Assembly (NCBI GenBank): GCA_030407315.1 | Contig: JALQPE010002403.1 | Location: 248,001 to 312,000 of the forward strand | Origin: Asparagopsis taxiformis | Taxonomy: Eukaryota; Rhodophyta; Florideophyceae; Bonnemaisoniales; Bonnemaisoniaceae | DNA: 64,000 nucleotides | Direction: 5' to 3' | Shown here: positions 42,212-52,112 of the stretch, piece by piece | How positions within the stretch are numbered: position 1 is the stretch's first letter | How the letters are laid out: the number at the start of each line of letters is the position of its first letter | Program-made: the position numbers and the translations under genes | Notes under the pieces: generated by a model | Database searches by the model: none | What the model was told of the DNA's origin: nothing | Seen by the model: only the letters and a program-made list of their open reading frames with translations

Positions 42212-43225
42212 ATGAAAACATCGGCGTCTTTCATGCAACCTTGTTCCGTTCGAAACCTGCGCTTCCTCAAGAGCAGGTACTATTCTGCAACGAACAGTAC
42301 AGCGCGGAGGGCGAATAGGCTGACAAGAATGAGCTCGTCGAGACGGCAGCAGCGTATGACCCCCCAAACCATACAAGTAGGGGGTCTAAAGTTGTACGGA
42401 GTATCTGTTGGGGCCGTTGAGACATGCATATGTGTTCCCTCGCTTTCTCTAGCGTTTGATGCTGGAAGATGTCCTCCCGGAGCTATTCCTATGCAGTTCA
42501 TGGCGATAACCCATGGGCATTGCGATCATGTTCACGGACTACCATTGCATCTTGCGACTCGAAATTTGCAGAAAATGACGCAAGCTACATATTTTGTGCC
42601 ACCGGCAATCCAAGAGGACGTGGAAAACCTCGTGGATGCTGTGGCAAGGTTGGAGAGGTCCAGTTTTGAGGCAAAAATTATTGCACTGGGCGGCGGTGAA
42701 GGTGTGCCATTGAAAGCGGGCTGGTTGTTGAGAGCTTTCAGGACATCTCACACAGTTCCCAGTCAGGGGTACATTGTCTACAACACAAGGAAGAAGTTGA
42801 AGCAGGAATACGTTGGTATGCAAGGGAAAGAAATTGGCGCAATGAGGGAGCAGGGTATTGATGTTTCGAGGCAAGTTGATGTACCGGAACTAGCATTCAC
42901 TGGAGACACCACACTGCAAGCAATTTGTGATTCAGAGGACTGTAGAAAGGCACGCATCTTGATCACGGAAATGACATTTCTGGACAATGAATGTACGGCT
43001 GCCGACGCACGCCAATTTGGTCATATCCATCTGGATGAAGTGATAGAACGAAAAGAGGTGTTCAAGGAGAATGACCATGTTGTTTTCACGCATTTCAGTG
43101 CGCGCTACTCCAATGCAGAGATCATGGCTGCAATGGAGAAACTACCTCGGGAACTACGCGAAAAAGCGGTGGCATTTGGCGTTGAAGGAACTGAGTTCAT
43201 TGATGTTGGAGTGCTCGAACGCTGA
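42212..43225 (+). CDS. Short-form tRNase Z (metallo-beta-lactamase family), plant-like
   Basis: Encodes 337 residues. The enzyme cleaves the 3' trailer of tRNA precursors. The zinc motif THGHCDHVHGLPLHLATRNL (HxHxDH) lies at about residue 100. Next are FRTSHTVPSQGYIVYNTRKK, a block specific to plant TRZ1/2, then PELAFTGDTT with the metal-bridging Asp, GHIHLDEV, and HFSARYSNAEI with the last His. The protein has the size of the short (ELAC1/TRZ1-like) form. The N-terminal ~55 residues (MKTSASFMQPCSVRNLRFLK, then SRYYSATNSTARRANRL) are basic and Ser-rich, so plastid or mitochondrial import is likely. Start is the first true ATG, 42212. Confidence 0.92.
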   Translation: MKTSASFMQPCSVRNLRFLKSRYYSATNSTARRANRLTRMSSSRRQQRMTPQTIQVGGLKLYGVSVGAVETCICVPSLSLAFDAGRCPPGAIPMQFMAITHGHCDHVHGLPLHLATRNLQKMTQATYFVPPAIQEDVENLVDAVARLERSSFEAKIIALGGGEGVPLKAGWLLRAFRTSHTVPSQGYIVYNTRKKLKQEYVGMQGKEIGAMREQGIDVSRQVDVPELAFTGDTTLQAICDSEDCRKARILITEMTFLDNECTAADARQFGHIHLDEVIERKEVFKENDHVVFTHFSARYSNAEIMAAMEKLPRELREKAVAFGVEGTEFIDVGVLER

Positions 43226-44801
43226 GTTGGATGTGATTGTTGGATTGTGGAGGAAAGTGCTCGTTGACGAGTTTGAGAAGTTGCCAACAGCGCCGACTTC
43301 CAACATTAGTGTGAGCACGGAATTGCGCCACGTCAAGAATTTTAGAGAGGGCCGGCATGAATTTGAGGGGGTAAGAAGATTGAATTGGCGCGCCAACAAT
43401 ACGAGAAGTGCGGAAATGCGTATATGTAGTTGCATATATACATGAGTGTGGCGGCGGAATGGAGGATGATCGCAGCACACATATATTGGTTTATAATGGT
43501 GTGAAACGATCAGCGTCCAATGTTTGGGAATATAGAAGCAGTGGAGGAATACAAGTTGAGGAACGACCAAGTTGGTTGTTCAAGCGGTTTCTCGTTGAAA
43601 AAGTTTTGTCGAAATTGTGATTGGGCACACCGAGCTTCTTTCAATTTAGTCCCAGTTGGAATCGACTTACGTTGGTTGTCAAGCCTGTGATTGGCTCTGG
43701 TGCATGCTGTAACTACACCTGCGCAACACACAATTGCCCACACGACATTGCCAGTAACGTTGAGCACGGAGCATTATGGCGCAGATTTGCCATTTACACT
43801 GGTAATTTTCCGAGCCGAAAAAAAAGTAACCAAGTCTTCGCTCAACTCGACTCGTTTTCAGGTCCGCTCTGCCAGAATACATCTGCATGTAGAAATGCGC
43901 AAAAACTTTCCTGCCTTGCAACATAACGTTATCCCGCGCCTCCTTTACGTTACTCCGCCTTGCATTGCTTCGACACATCAAACGTGAGAAACATTGTTGT
44001 GTTGGCAAACCCGTCTACCAGAATCTGTTTCTTGTTTCTTCACCTCCTCTTCTCATCTGCGCTGTTATCCTTCTGTAAATAACCACCAAGATTCGGTACG
44101 CCCCGAATTGTAATTGGTGATCCGCTGGTGCTTGTTGGTTCATGACGTATGCCATGAGCATCATTTGCAACTTGGTGGTGAGAACCAACAATCATCTTCC
44201 CGTCATACCTTCTTATGTATTACCTACGCGCACCTTTCCTATACCGCTTACATGAATTGTTGCGGTCGTTACGAAAGTGAGCTGGCTCCAACTCACGTTC
44301 TGCTCTTTATGTGACTATCTTTAGTCATTTTTGAATGAAGTACAACAATTCATGGATCAGAAAGGGCATGACGTGGTGCACAAAGGAAGAAGCTATCAAA
44401 CGTTTTCTTGTTTCAGCTACTCGAACCAATGGAGCGTAGCGGTCATCACACACCAATGCTATTCCACACCATTACATTCACCTGCTTGCCATCTCACATC
44501 TTACGTAGCCAAGTTGATTCGCTTGTTGCATCCTACATCATTTGCATTTGCCGCTATCATTGTTACCAAATGAGCACTGTGTTCTCGTCTCATGCAGCGT
44601 TGGCGGATCACCATCAACTTCCTCAGCGTAGAGGAACAACATGTGGATTACGTGAACGTTCAATGTGCAACCAACTTGCTTCAGCTCTTCACTACAAAAG
44701 CCGACCATCATGACTCCCCAAAGCTCCCTCTTGCACCATCAATCATCAACTCACTCTTCTAACAACATTCCTGCCTCGTACTACCAAACACTCCAACCAA
44801 G
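43226..44801. other. Intergenic 1.6 kb, no recognised gene
   Basis: Many short frames on both strands (up to ~140 codons overlapping the tRNase Z end), but none has protein-like composition or a family pattern. Pyrimidine-rich near 44700-44800, just before the small Pro/Arg-rich frame. Confidence 0.35.
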
Positions 44802-45041
44802 ATGAATCGTGGAATCTACGCTGCCTCACCGACCCGGACCTCGCGCCCTCCCTACCGAACTGCAGGATCCAAGCCGAAGAAGCCGAAACCCCCCTCACCA
44901 AACCCGTCTAAGCCCGCTCCTGCTGCAACGCGAAGAAGGGGCAGCAGCGGTAATCCCCGCCCCCGACCGCCGACACGACCTCGACCACAGCCAGGGAGAC
45001 CGTCTCCTGCGGCCAGAAATGCTCGTCAAATGAGAGCGTGA
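44802..45041 (+). CDS. Possible Pro/Arg-rich microprotein
   Basis: A 79-codon frame starting with an ATG in good context (CCAAGATGA). Product: MNRGIYAASPTRTSRPPYRT, a KPKKPKPPSPNPSKPAP core, and many RPRPP/GRPSP units, with no acidic residue at all. The GC content is clearly above its AT-rich flanks, which supports coding. The high Pro/Arg content suggests a nucleic-acid- or SH3-binding peptide, or a cell-wall-like or histone-like protein. No homologue was recognised. Confidence 0.4.
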   Translation: MNRGIYAASPTRTSRPPYRTAGSKPKKPKPPSPNPSKPAPAATRRRGSSGNPRPRPPTRPRPQPGRPSPAARNARQMRA

Positions 45042-45323
45042 CACAAGTGCGTCATACCAATAGAAAATCAAGTCAACAAGCTAACAATCGGAATATGACA
45101 GCACTGTTTAGATAGTTATTGCTGATGTCGAAGCAAATCGTCGTGACAAGCGGCACGATATGGTGTGCAAGGATCGAAATAACATGTTGCTCCTTGGAAG
45201 TGTGCAACTTCAAGCAGTGGATGACCGGGAAGACTCTTAGCTGGGTCAACTAGAATAATACAATAAAAAAAAGTGGATTAAGACATTATCAAGCAATTGC
45301 GTTAAGACCGAAGCAAGTCGGGA

Positions 45324-48248
45324 TCAATTTTGAATTGCCTTGACAATGGCATCAAGTACGCTGCCTAACAGTGATGTTGAAATTACAATTGCCGCACCTC
45401 CATGGTGCGCTTTTCCAACATTCCTGGTAACAAGTCTATTAACAATAGCATCCCAAACTGGAATAGGTTTAAATTGGCTTGAGCTTGAATCCCTATTCTT
45501 TGATCCCGACGATGCAGCTACTGCACGCGCTAAGTCAAGCACCCTGACACCACTTTCAACCTCCCTTCCATCAATTTCCAATCCACATGACAGCTGTTTA
45601 GTTGGGTGTGCTACAACAAACCGTGCCCGAAGTGCATTGAAAAAGACCACTCGACTGCGACTGTTGTCCTTCGGTACAGCCGCTTCGAGCGCTAAAGCTA
45701 TCGGAAGTGAGCGCATCAGCAATTCGGATAAAACCCATCCCATATTTTTGCCTGCCGCAGTCAGTACTTCCTCCATCAATGGGATCAATTGCGTGTTAAC
45801 AACGGGTTTTGGTGGACTCGATTCAATTTCAAATCCATACTTGCCATATCCAACTGTGAGTTTCAGTCCATGCACATTTAGTCCAATATGTGATGGTGTT
45901 CGGCGCACAATAGCGTAGTTTTTGGACTTCGTTGAAAGCCCCAAGATTAGGGCGGCAGCCGTGCGTGCTCGGATAAAGTCTAGACCAAAGCATTTCAGGG
46001 CAGCTATTGAAACACCGGGGTAAGAAAATGTTAGTTGACGAGTTGTGGACGAATAAGACACCACTTGTCCCCGAAAAATTTCGTCATCGAAAATATCGTT
46101 AGTAAGAGTTAGTTGAACTTTCCAAGAATCATTCCCCATCAAAAGCAGTGTAGCCTGATCCACTTCGAGAGGTTGCGACTTGAGCTTGAGAGCAGTTCGA
46201 TGGGGCGACTTCAGCATAAAATCTCCTTCCACCGGTTTGCCAAGTTCGGCTATTTCAAACTCTCGGAGAAGGTGATCACGCCTTAGACGCATATCAACCG
46301 CATGTCGGATCTCTGCCCAGTCTGCCATACTGCAAGCTGCTATTTTGAGCTCATTGCACCATTTTGGTAGAGTCAATCCCTCGGGTCGCTTCGGTTGGAT
46401 ATAAGCAGTTGCGTCTGACGATATCGAATATTGCATTGGAATCGTCCTCGCTCGTTTGGTTACCGGAAGACCAGGTGCGAAATTCACACCATCTGACGAG
46501 CTAGCTATCGACTGCAGAGATAGGAACCGCTTTGACCTTTTCCTATCAACTGCCATAAGAGGTGGGCATACTAGCCTTCCCTCTTTTGAGCGTTCAGGTT
46601 TCTCCACTGAAGGGGCACCAGGAGGCCAATAGGGAATGGCCCCACCGTCAATAGCGCATGCCACTTCCATTGCTGCATAGCTATGCAGTAGAGCTTCAGT
46701 GGATGGTATAACAGTTGCCATAATGTTTTTCAGGCCAGTCAAACCATCCTTAAAGTGCCGTTCGCCTTTCCAGAGTTTCAAAATCAGCCCCTTTGCACTG
46801 GCATACAATTCATTGATCGCTAGTGCGGTTGTATTCTTTGCACGGATAAAGAAAGCACCCGAGACGAGATATATCCCGACGTGAAGAGCAGGACCATGAC
46901 CATCGAATGAGATAACAAGAGATACCGATGACAAACCTGTTAATACAATGTTGGCTGAAACAACAGCGGGATATTTCTCCGTGCAGAACTGTTGAAGGTT
47001 GCTTAGTTCGTTGATTGCCTGCAATCTGCATGTATCCATGAGAAGTTCCTCAATGTTGATCGCTTGCAAATCGATCAAAGTTGGTTTTGCCGAGGCTGGC
47101 AATCGCTCTTGATGTTCGACACGCAAGACCTCTTTAGAACTTAATGGAGACTGCTCGTGACTCGGAAGAGAAATTGCGATGGAGGATGCCAGATGTGATT
47201 TTATCCAATATCGTATTCGCACAGGTATGTCATCAGCTGCTCGCGAACCTATACCTGACAGAACAATACCCGCTCGTCGCCACGCAGAGTGTGTTGCCAA
47301 GGCAGTAGCCTGTGCTCTGACATGTTCCATCGCCAATTTACCACAGCATTCATTTGTCATTGCTTGAGACAAGCAGAGTAGAACTTTTGATATACGAGTC
47401 GGTGGATCTGTTTTGGCATGTGCATCTTGGGCAACCCATCGCATTCGATCTTCAAACATTTGACGAAGCGGTTCGCTGAGGTCTTTGGAAAGAGGTAGAG
47501 CGGCATCAGTGGATCTTTGCTTGCTTCGCATGGAACCGGTAGCATCCGGATGGGCGTCCACCTGCACACTGAATCTCAGGAGAAGGAGAAAGGCGTCATC
47601 GAGTTTAAGACGGTCGAGGATAAGATCGGCAGTCCATGCTCCAGGAAGTCCGATTCGCACGGCGGCACGCCCAGGATCTACACGTGGTGCAATAATTATC
47701 ACGCCAGGTGGCAAGGCATTTTGAACTATATATCGAGTCGCAACGCTCAATCTCTCCACAGCTTCCAATGCAACGCCAGTATCTAGATTGGAAGAAGCAG
47801 GATCAGATTGTTCCACATTGGCAGCGGAGAGATCTATGCCAATTGAAGCCTCGATACAGCGGGGGATTCGCGCAAATACAGCAGACGCGCCTAGTACTTC
47901 TGCAGCGGCTTGCACGGCGGACGGCTGAGCAGCGGCACCCTTTGCAAGATTGGAAACCAACCAGAGAGTATCTGCATCTTCTGTAAGGACCATCGTTCTA
48001 TAAGAGGCGCGATTTCTCATAAGGGCTGCGGAACTGTGAAAGGCGGAGTAGGACATGAACCATCGAACGGCAACGAGTAAACGAGCGAAACGATGGCGGC
48101 CTTTGAGAAAAAAATCTAACAGCCTTTTCCGACGGTCACCTACCTCTGCATCGCCGAGCGAATCGAGCAATGCGTGCAGCTCCTTGTAGGTGTTCTGCAC
48201 CATATCGTGCGTAACGCGCGAAAGGGAAACGTCAGCCAGCGCCGCCAT
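45324..48248 (-). CDS. MED14: Mediator complex subunit 14 (MED14)
   Basis: Encodes 974 residues. The N-terminal region has the MED14 pattern: an NTYKELHALLDSLGD helix, DRRKRLLDFFLKGRHRFARL, LLVAVRWFMSY, and then PGVIIIAPRVDPGRAAVRIG with LILDRLKLDDAFLLLLRFSV. MED14 is the backbone subunit linking the head, middle and tail of Mediator, and so couples transcription factors to RNA polymerase II. The rest is long helical/beta sequence without strong motifs, as in the family. The ATG at 48248 (MAALADVSLSRV) is preferred over the open frame upstream, whose composition is leader-like. Divergent from the LHC gene. Confidence 0.68.
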   Translation of the reverse strand: MAALADVSLSRVTHDMVQNTYKELHALLDSLGDAEVGDRRKRLLDFFLKGRHRFARLLVAVRWFMSYSAFHSSAALMRNRASYRTMVLTEDADTLWLVSNLAKGAAAQPSAVQAAAEVLGASAVFARIPRCIEASIGIDLSAANVEQSDPASSNLDTGVALEAVERLSVATRYIVQNALPPGVIIIAPRVDPGRAAVRIGLPGAWTADLILDRLKLDDAFLLLLRFSVQVDAHPDATGSMRSKQRSTDAALPLSKDLSEPLRQMFEDRMRWVAQDAHAKTDPPTRISKVLLCLSQAMTNECCGKLAMEHVRAQATALATHSAWRRAGIVLSGIGSRAADDIPVRIRYWIKSHLASSIAISLPSHEQSPLSSKEVLRVEHQERLPASAKPTLIDLQAINIEELLMDTCRLQAINELSNLQQFCTEKYPAVVSANIVLTGLSSVSLVISFDGHGPALHVGIYLVSGAFFIRAKNTTALAINELYASAKGLILKLWKGERHFKDGLTGLKNIMATVIPSTEALLHSYAAMEVACAIDGGAIPYWPPGAPSVEKPERSKEGRLVCPPLMAVDRKRSKRFLSLQSIASSSDGVNFAPGLPVTKRARTIPMQYSISSDATAYIQPKRPEGLTLPKWCNELKIAACSMADWAEIRHAVDMRLRRDHLLREFEIAELGKPVEGDFMLKSPHRTALKLKSQPLEVDQATLLLMGNDSWKVQLTLTNDIFDDEIFRGQVVSYSSTTRQLTFSYPGVSIAALKCFGLDFIRARTAAALILGLSTKSKNYAIVRRTPSHIGLNVHGLKLTVGYGKYGFEIESSPPKPVVNTQLIPLMEEVLTAAGKNMGWVLSELLMRSLPIALALEAAVPKDNSRSRVVFFNALRARFVVAHPTKQLSCGLEIDGREVESGVRVLDLARAVAASSGSKNRDSSSSQFKPIPVWDAIVNRLVTRNVGKAHHGGAAIVISTSLLGSVLDAIVKAIQN

Positions 48249-49045
48249 TGTGCGGTCAGTGCGATTTAGACTGTGCTTCGCACTGTGTGCAGGGGCTTGT
48301 GCTGCAGAGAATGACGAACGGTGGACGGGTTGGGGATAGGACGGAGGTAGAAGTGGAAGTAGGACGAGGCGTTGGCTTGCGCTAACTGGTGTGCTGTACG
48401 ATGCGCGTCGGAAACGCAAATTTGAAGTTGTGTCGAAATCGGCGAAATGGCATTGTGAACTCCGACATTTCGAATCCTCCGTGGAAATAATAATAATCAC
48501 CAGTTGATGAACGTTGTAAATTGCGATCTGTCGTAATCGATGTTGAATGCAATTTCATTTGCATTGCATCGTGTCTGTACCAATTGCCTCTTAGAAACAA
48601 ATTACTATTTCTTTGATCCGGATCTCATTGATCCTGTTGAAAAAGCGAACTGGACACAACGCAACGGTTCACGAGAATATCACCAGATGCTTCAAAATTC
48701 CTCCACGTGGCATACATGGCAAAAAAATCGTACGCATACTTCCGTTATGCACCAATCACAACACCTGCAAAATCCCGCACCTCCGAGAAGCCGAAATACT
48801 TGAAAAATCTCACGCAGAACGAAACAATGCGTTTCCACCACTCCTTTCCCATATCTGCAAAAACCTCCAGAGTCTCCAATTTTGCACCGCTCATCATTGC
48901 TTGCTAAAATCCATTCACAAGCGCATTCCAAGCACCAGTACATATACTCCCGAATGCGCCACCTTGACCCCACCATCGGTATTCAGCTTTCCTCAGTTTC
49001 TGCCACTCGTCCATTCTTTTCACCTAATTCCTAACCACCATCACC
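48249..49045. promoter_or_regulatory. Divergent region between MED14 and LHC genes
   Basis: About 800 bp. It includes a perfect CCACGTGG palindrome (48703-48710). Long C/A-rich leader just before the LHC start. A 193-codon frame here overlaps the LHC gene in another frame and is discarded. Confidence 0.4.
48703..48710. promoter_or_regulatory. G-box CCACGTGG upstream of LHC
   Basis: Perfect 8-bp palindrome with the CACGTG core, about 335 bp upstream of the LHC start and 455 bp upstream of MED14. In plants G-boxes in light-regulated promoters are bound by bHLH and bZIP factors. Only the site is seen; the role is inferred. Confidence 0.35.
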
Positions 49046-49657
49046 ATGTACGCCTTTGTTGGTTCATTTGCCGCCGCTGTCCGCCCCTCCTTCGCTGGAG
49101 CTGCGTTGACTGCCCCGCGCACAACGGCCCGTCCCGCGGTTACTATGATCGCGAGCAAGGCCATCCCCTTCCTCGAGGCGCCCTCCAAGCTTGATGGCAG
49201 CCGCATTGGTGATGTTGGCTTTGACCCCCTCTACCTCTCCGACTACATCAACCTGGACTACACCGCAGCTGCAGAGATTAAGAATGGTCGCGTCGCAATG
49301 GTTGCTGTGCTCGGTATGCTTGTGCAGGAGATCATCCACCTCCCGGACCCCGCTTTCTCCGAGCCCAACCCTCTCAAGGCCATCTACAGTGTCCCCATTG
49401 AGGGCTGGGTTCAGATCCTTGTCACTATCTCCGTCATTGAGTTGGCGACCTTCAAGACCACCTACGAGTCTGGAGCTGACCTTGGATTCGACCCGCTCAA
49501 CATGGGTACAAAGGACCTGGATGAGTTGAAGCTCAAGGAGCTGAAGAATGGCCGTCTGGCAATGCTCGCCAGCATTGGCTTCATTATGCAGACTATTGTC
49601 ACAGGCAAGCCAGTTCTTGCTCAGCTGGGCAGCTTGGGAACCGCCTACACATTCTAA
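49046..49657 (+). CDS. LHCR: Light-harvesting chlorophyll-binding protein, red-lineage LHCR type
   Basis: Encodes 203 residues of a three-helix antenna protein serving photosystem I in red algae. The first ~35 residues form a transit peptide (MYAFVGSFAAAVRPSFAGAA) with Phe at position 4 and no acids, as expected for primary red plastids. Mature landmarks are VGFDPLYLSD, helix 1 TAAAEIKNGRVAMVAVLG, helix 2 GWVQILVTISVIELATFK, then LGFDPLNMG and helix 3 LKELKNGRLAMLASIGFIMQ. The ExxNGRxAM motifs in helices 1 and 3 hold the chlorophyll-ligand Glu/Asn/Arg residues. The length is normal. It is the strongest evidence for a photosynthetic red-lineage organism. Confidence 0.95.
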   Translation: MYAFVGSFAAAVRPSFAGAALTAPRTTARPAVTMIASKAIPFLEAPSKLDGSRIGDVGFDPLYLSDYINLDYTAAAEIKNGRVAMVAVLGMLVQEIIHLPDPAFSEPNPLKAIYSVPIEGWVQILVTISVIELATFKTTYESGADLGFDPLNMGTKDLDELKLKELKNGRLAMLASIGFIMQTIVTGKPVLAQLGSLGTAYTF

Positions 49658-49896
49658 GCCGACCGTTTGCTTACCTTATATTGTTTTGGTGGTTCAACAC
49701 GCTTTTGCAGTGTGATAGCGTCTTACGGTTAGCAGTTGGTGACATCTGCAGCTAATGTACTTTCTTATCGTAAAAAGTTTTTTCCTCCTCATTAGTTTTG
49801 TTGCAAATATGGTTGTCCTAGTCCTTTGAACAGCTGAATTACAAACGCTCACTATAGACTCGAAACGTCGAATGTTGGATGTCGGCAATATCACCG

Positions 49897-51471
49897 CTAC
49901 GACGTTTTCACCCACGTATTAACACTCCTCCGCGCCCCTCTGCCGGTAGCCCTGGTCGTTGTGCCGCGCTTCCATTTCGAAGAAGACGACTTAATTTTCA
50001 AATCTTTCAACTGATTTGTCAATGAAACGCTTCGAATAATACCATCAACAGATTTGCGCGTACGTCGCGAGTCAAACATGAGCTCATTTGGATGATGCAG
50101 CTTGACATACTCCTTGAGCTCGTCCAGCATCTTGCGTACACTCGCCGCCCACGCCCTGTGCAATCGATTAATATACTTATCATCAGAAGCATAATCCTTC
50201 TCCAGCTTATCCACGTATAGTAATGTCACCGACTCAATATCAATAATGTACCCAACGGGCGACATCTTCTGCAGCGTAGCTGTACACCATTGCATAGCGT
50301 TGATAAACTCTCGAAAAATGACGCAATGCTGATAAAATCTGTCCTCCTCCGTAACCTTATCCAGAATGGCAATTAACGGTGTTATCTCGTGTTGCACCGA
50401 TTTGAGCATCATCTTCAGCTCACCTTCATTGCCGTGCTGCGGTTTAATCTTCCCAGCAGCAACCTCAATAACTTTGGCCATCTCCTCATATATGCCTTGT
50501 GTGCACTCACTAATCTGTTTTAGCGGAGCACCGAGCTCCCTCGATACGCATATAAATTCTGTAAGTCCACCATGCATAAGACGATAAAAGTCGGCAATGG
50601 GATGTGAATCCTTCCGCAACTTGCGTTGAGCGCGCCTATAACCCAACGGCGTCGCCCCCTGAGCATAATTCCATCTCAAACCGGCGGGATGTTCCTTCTC
50701 AACATACGTAGCCAGGGCGTCCAAAATGGCTCTGAGCGCTTCGGCGAAATCACTATGCACAGGATTGCATCCGAGGTCTATATATCTGGACAAGATATCC
50801 TCAGCCAAGGTGTTCACAATAGCGTTATAATCCTTTGCATGTTTCACAGCAGCTGGAGCAAGGACCCATCCCAAAGCAGCGGCCACGTCACCCAAAGCCA
50901 TACCATGGTTATGCAGGGGGGAACGCACGTCAATATCATACTTTAGCTCTGCAACATCTGCGCTGGCGTCCACGAGTGGCTCGCATTGCTTTTTGAGCAC
51001 GGTGGGGTCTGCAGGCTTTGCGATTTTGGAGGCATGTGAAATAAGGTCTGCCTCTGCTTTGACGCTAGCCTGTAAGAGCTGTGTTTGCTGGTGGACGATT
51101 TGGGCGGCGGGGCCGAATTGGTCGGTGAGGGCAGCGATTTTAACGGATGCCTGTGCGAGTTGGGTGAGAGGGGGGAGTAGGGCGGCGAGAAATGCCTTGC
51201 CTGGATCATAATCGATTAGTTTTGCCTGGATGTGCGAACGACCAGTTGTGGCGACGCGCGGAATTGTGGATGCTATGTTCTCTATACGAACGAGGGTGGA
51301 TTCGAGCGCATTATGGAGGGCGCGTTGATTGGCAAAGGTTCGACGCGTTGCGAGCGGCGGAATGCTCTGGCCGGAGAGTCGGTGCTGAATGGCAAAGGCT
51401 TCCAGGTCGTGCAACTTTTGCTCGACGGATGCTATGGCTGACAGAGGGTCGAGAGCGGGCGCGGTGGACAT
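49897..51471 (-). CDS. CAP N-half: oligomerisation helix plus two helical-folded domains
   Basis: Encodes 524 residues matching only the N-terminal half of cyclase-associated protein (CAP/Srv2). A short coiled coil (ASVEQKLHDLEAFAIQHR) corresponds to the oligomerising helix. The first helical-folded domain (about 90-268) has PLHNHGMALGDVAAALGWVL and LDALATYVEKEHPAGLRWN, which match the CAP pattern. A second, more divergent copy (about 288-460) has FREFINAMQWCTATLQKM, DIESVTLLYVDKLEKDY and MLDELKEYVKLHH. The usual poly-Pro, WH2 and beta-helix domains are absent; these lie in a separate gene 5.8 kb away at 57284. In CAP, the helical domain binds cofilin-actin and speeds filament disassembly. 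Confidence 0.85.
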   Translation of the reverse strand: MSTAPALDPLSAIASVEQKLHDLEAFAIQHRLSGQSIPPLATRRTFANQRALHNALESTLVRIENIASTIPRVATTGRSHIQAKLIDYDPGKAFLAALLPPLTQLAQASVKIAALTDQFGPAAQIVHQQTQLLQASVKAEADLISHASKIAKPADPTVLKKQCEPLVDASADVAELKYDIDVRSPLHNHGMALGDVAAALGWVLAPAAVKHAKDYNAIVNTLAEDILSRYIDLGCNPVHSDFAEALRAILDALATYVEKEHPAGLRWNYAQGATPLGYRRAQRKLRKDSHPIADFYRLMHGGLTEFICVSRELGAPLKQISECTQGIYEEMAKVIEVAAGKIKPQHGNEGELKMMLKSVQHEITPLIAILDKVTEEDRFYQHCVIFREFINAMQWCTATLQKMSPVGYIIDIESVTLLYVDKLEKDYASDDKYINRLHRAWAASVRKMLDELKEYVKLHHPNELMFDSRRTRKSVDGIIRSVSLTNQLKDLKIKSSSSKWKRGTTTRATGRGARRSVNTWVKTS

Positions 51472-52112
51472 GGTTCGGTGGTAGGGTGTTGCGCAATGGA
51501 TGACTGATGGCTGGGATATGATAGCGGAGGAGCTATCGCGATGTGGGAAGGGATATGCCGTTCATGACGAAGGTGTGTGAGGGGTTGGGGTATAGTATCT
51601 CTTCTGTCTCATTATGTTGAAGATTTGCGCATTACACGGACACGTGTAACGTCGTTGCTAATCATGTATTTTCGCGTCCAATTACGTTGGAAGGACCATG
51701 ACGTAGGTGTAGGTCGAAGATTGCGTTCTTGACGGTGGCGTGCCGGTTGATTCAGGTCGAGAATCTTCACGAGTTGTGGATGCTAACTCTGGCTCATTCG
51801 TTTGTGCTCAAGTTGGCTGGGCAGGCAGATTACCTCCATCACAAGTAGGGGAAACTTTCGGGCAGAAATGAACAAGTCGGACAATTTACAGTGGTTGAAA
51901 TCGTGACGCGTCGACAGCAACACTGAGGCACATAATAGATGTTTGTACGCAAGCTCAAGACAAGATTCATTTATGTGAACGGAACGGCTTGTTTGTCTCG
52001 GAACAAATATCTGCGTTGTACAGTAGAAAACACTCCTCAGATACAATATATAAACGATTCAACTGCACGCCGTGCCTCATGTTCGTCCCATCCAAACTGC
52101 AGACAAACTGCC
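51472..52112. promoter_or_regulatory. Divergent region between CAP N-half and membrane-protein gene A
   Basis: About 640 bp. It contains the palindrome ACACGTGT at 51640-51647 (169 bp upstream of the CAP N-half start) and TATATAAA at 52047-52054, 59 bp before the membrane-protein start. Confidence 0.45.
52047..52054 (+). promoter_or_regulatory. TATA-like box TATATAAA
   Basis: Close match to the TATA consensus, 59 bp upstream of the chosen start of membrane protein A. Distance fits a short 5' UTR. Confidence 0.4.

Noticed and set aside
48613..49194. 193-codon plus-strand frame overlapping the LHC start
   Set aside because: Runs through the LHC leader in another frame; the LHC frame is unambiguous and this product is unlike any protein.
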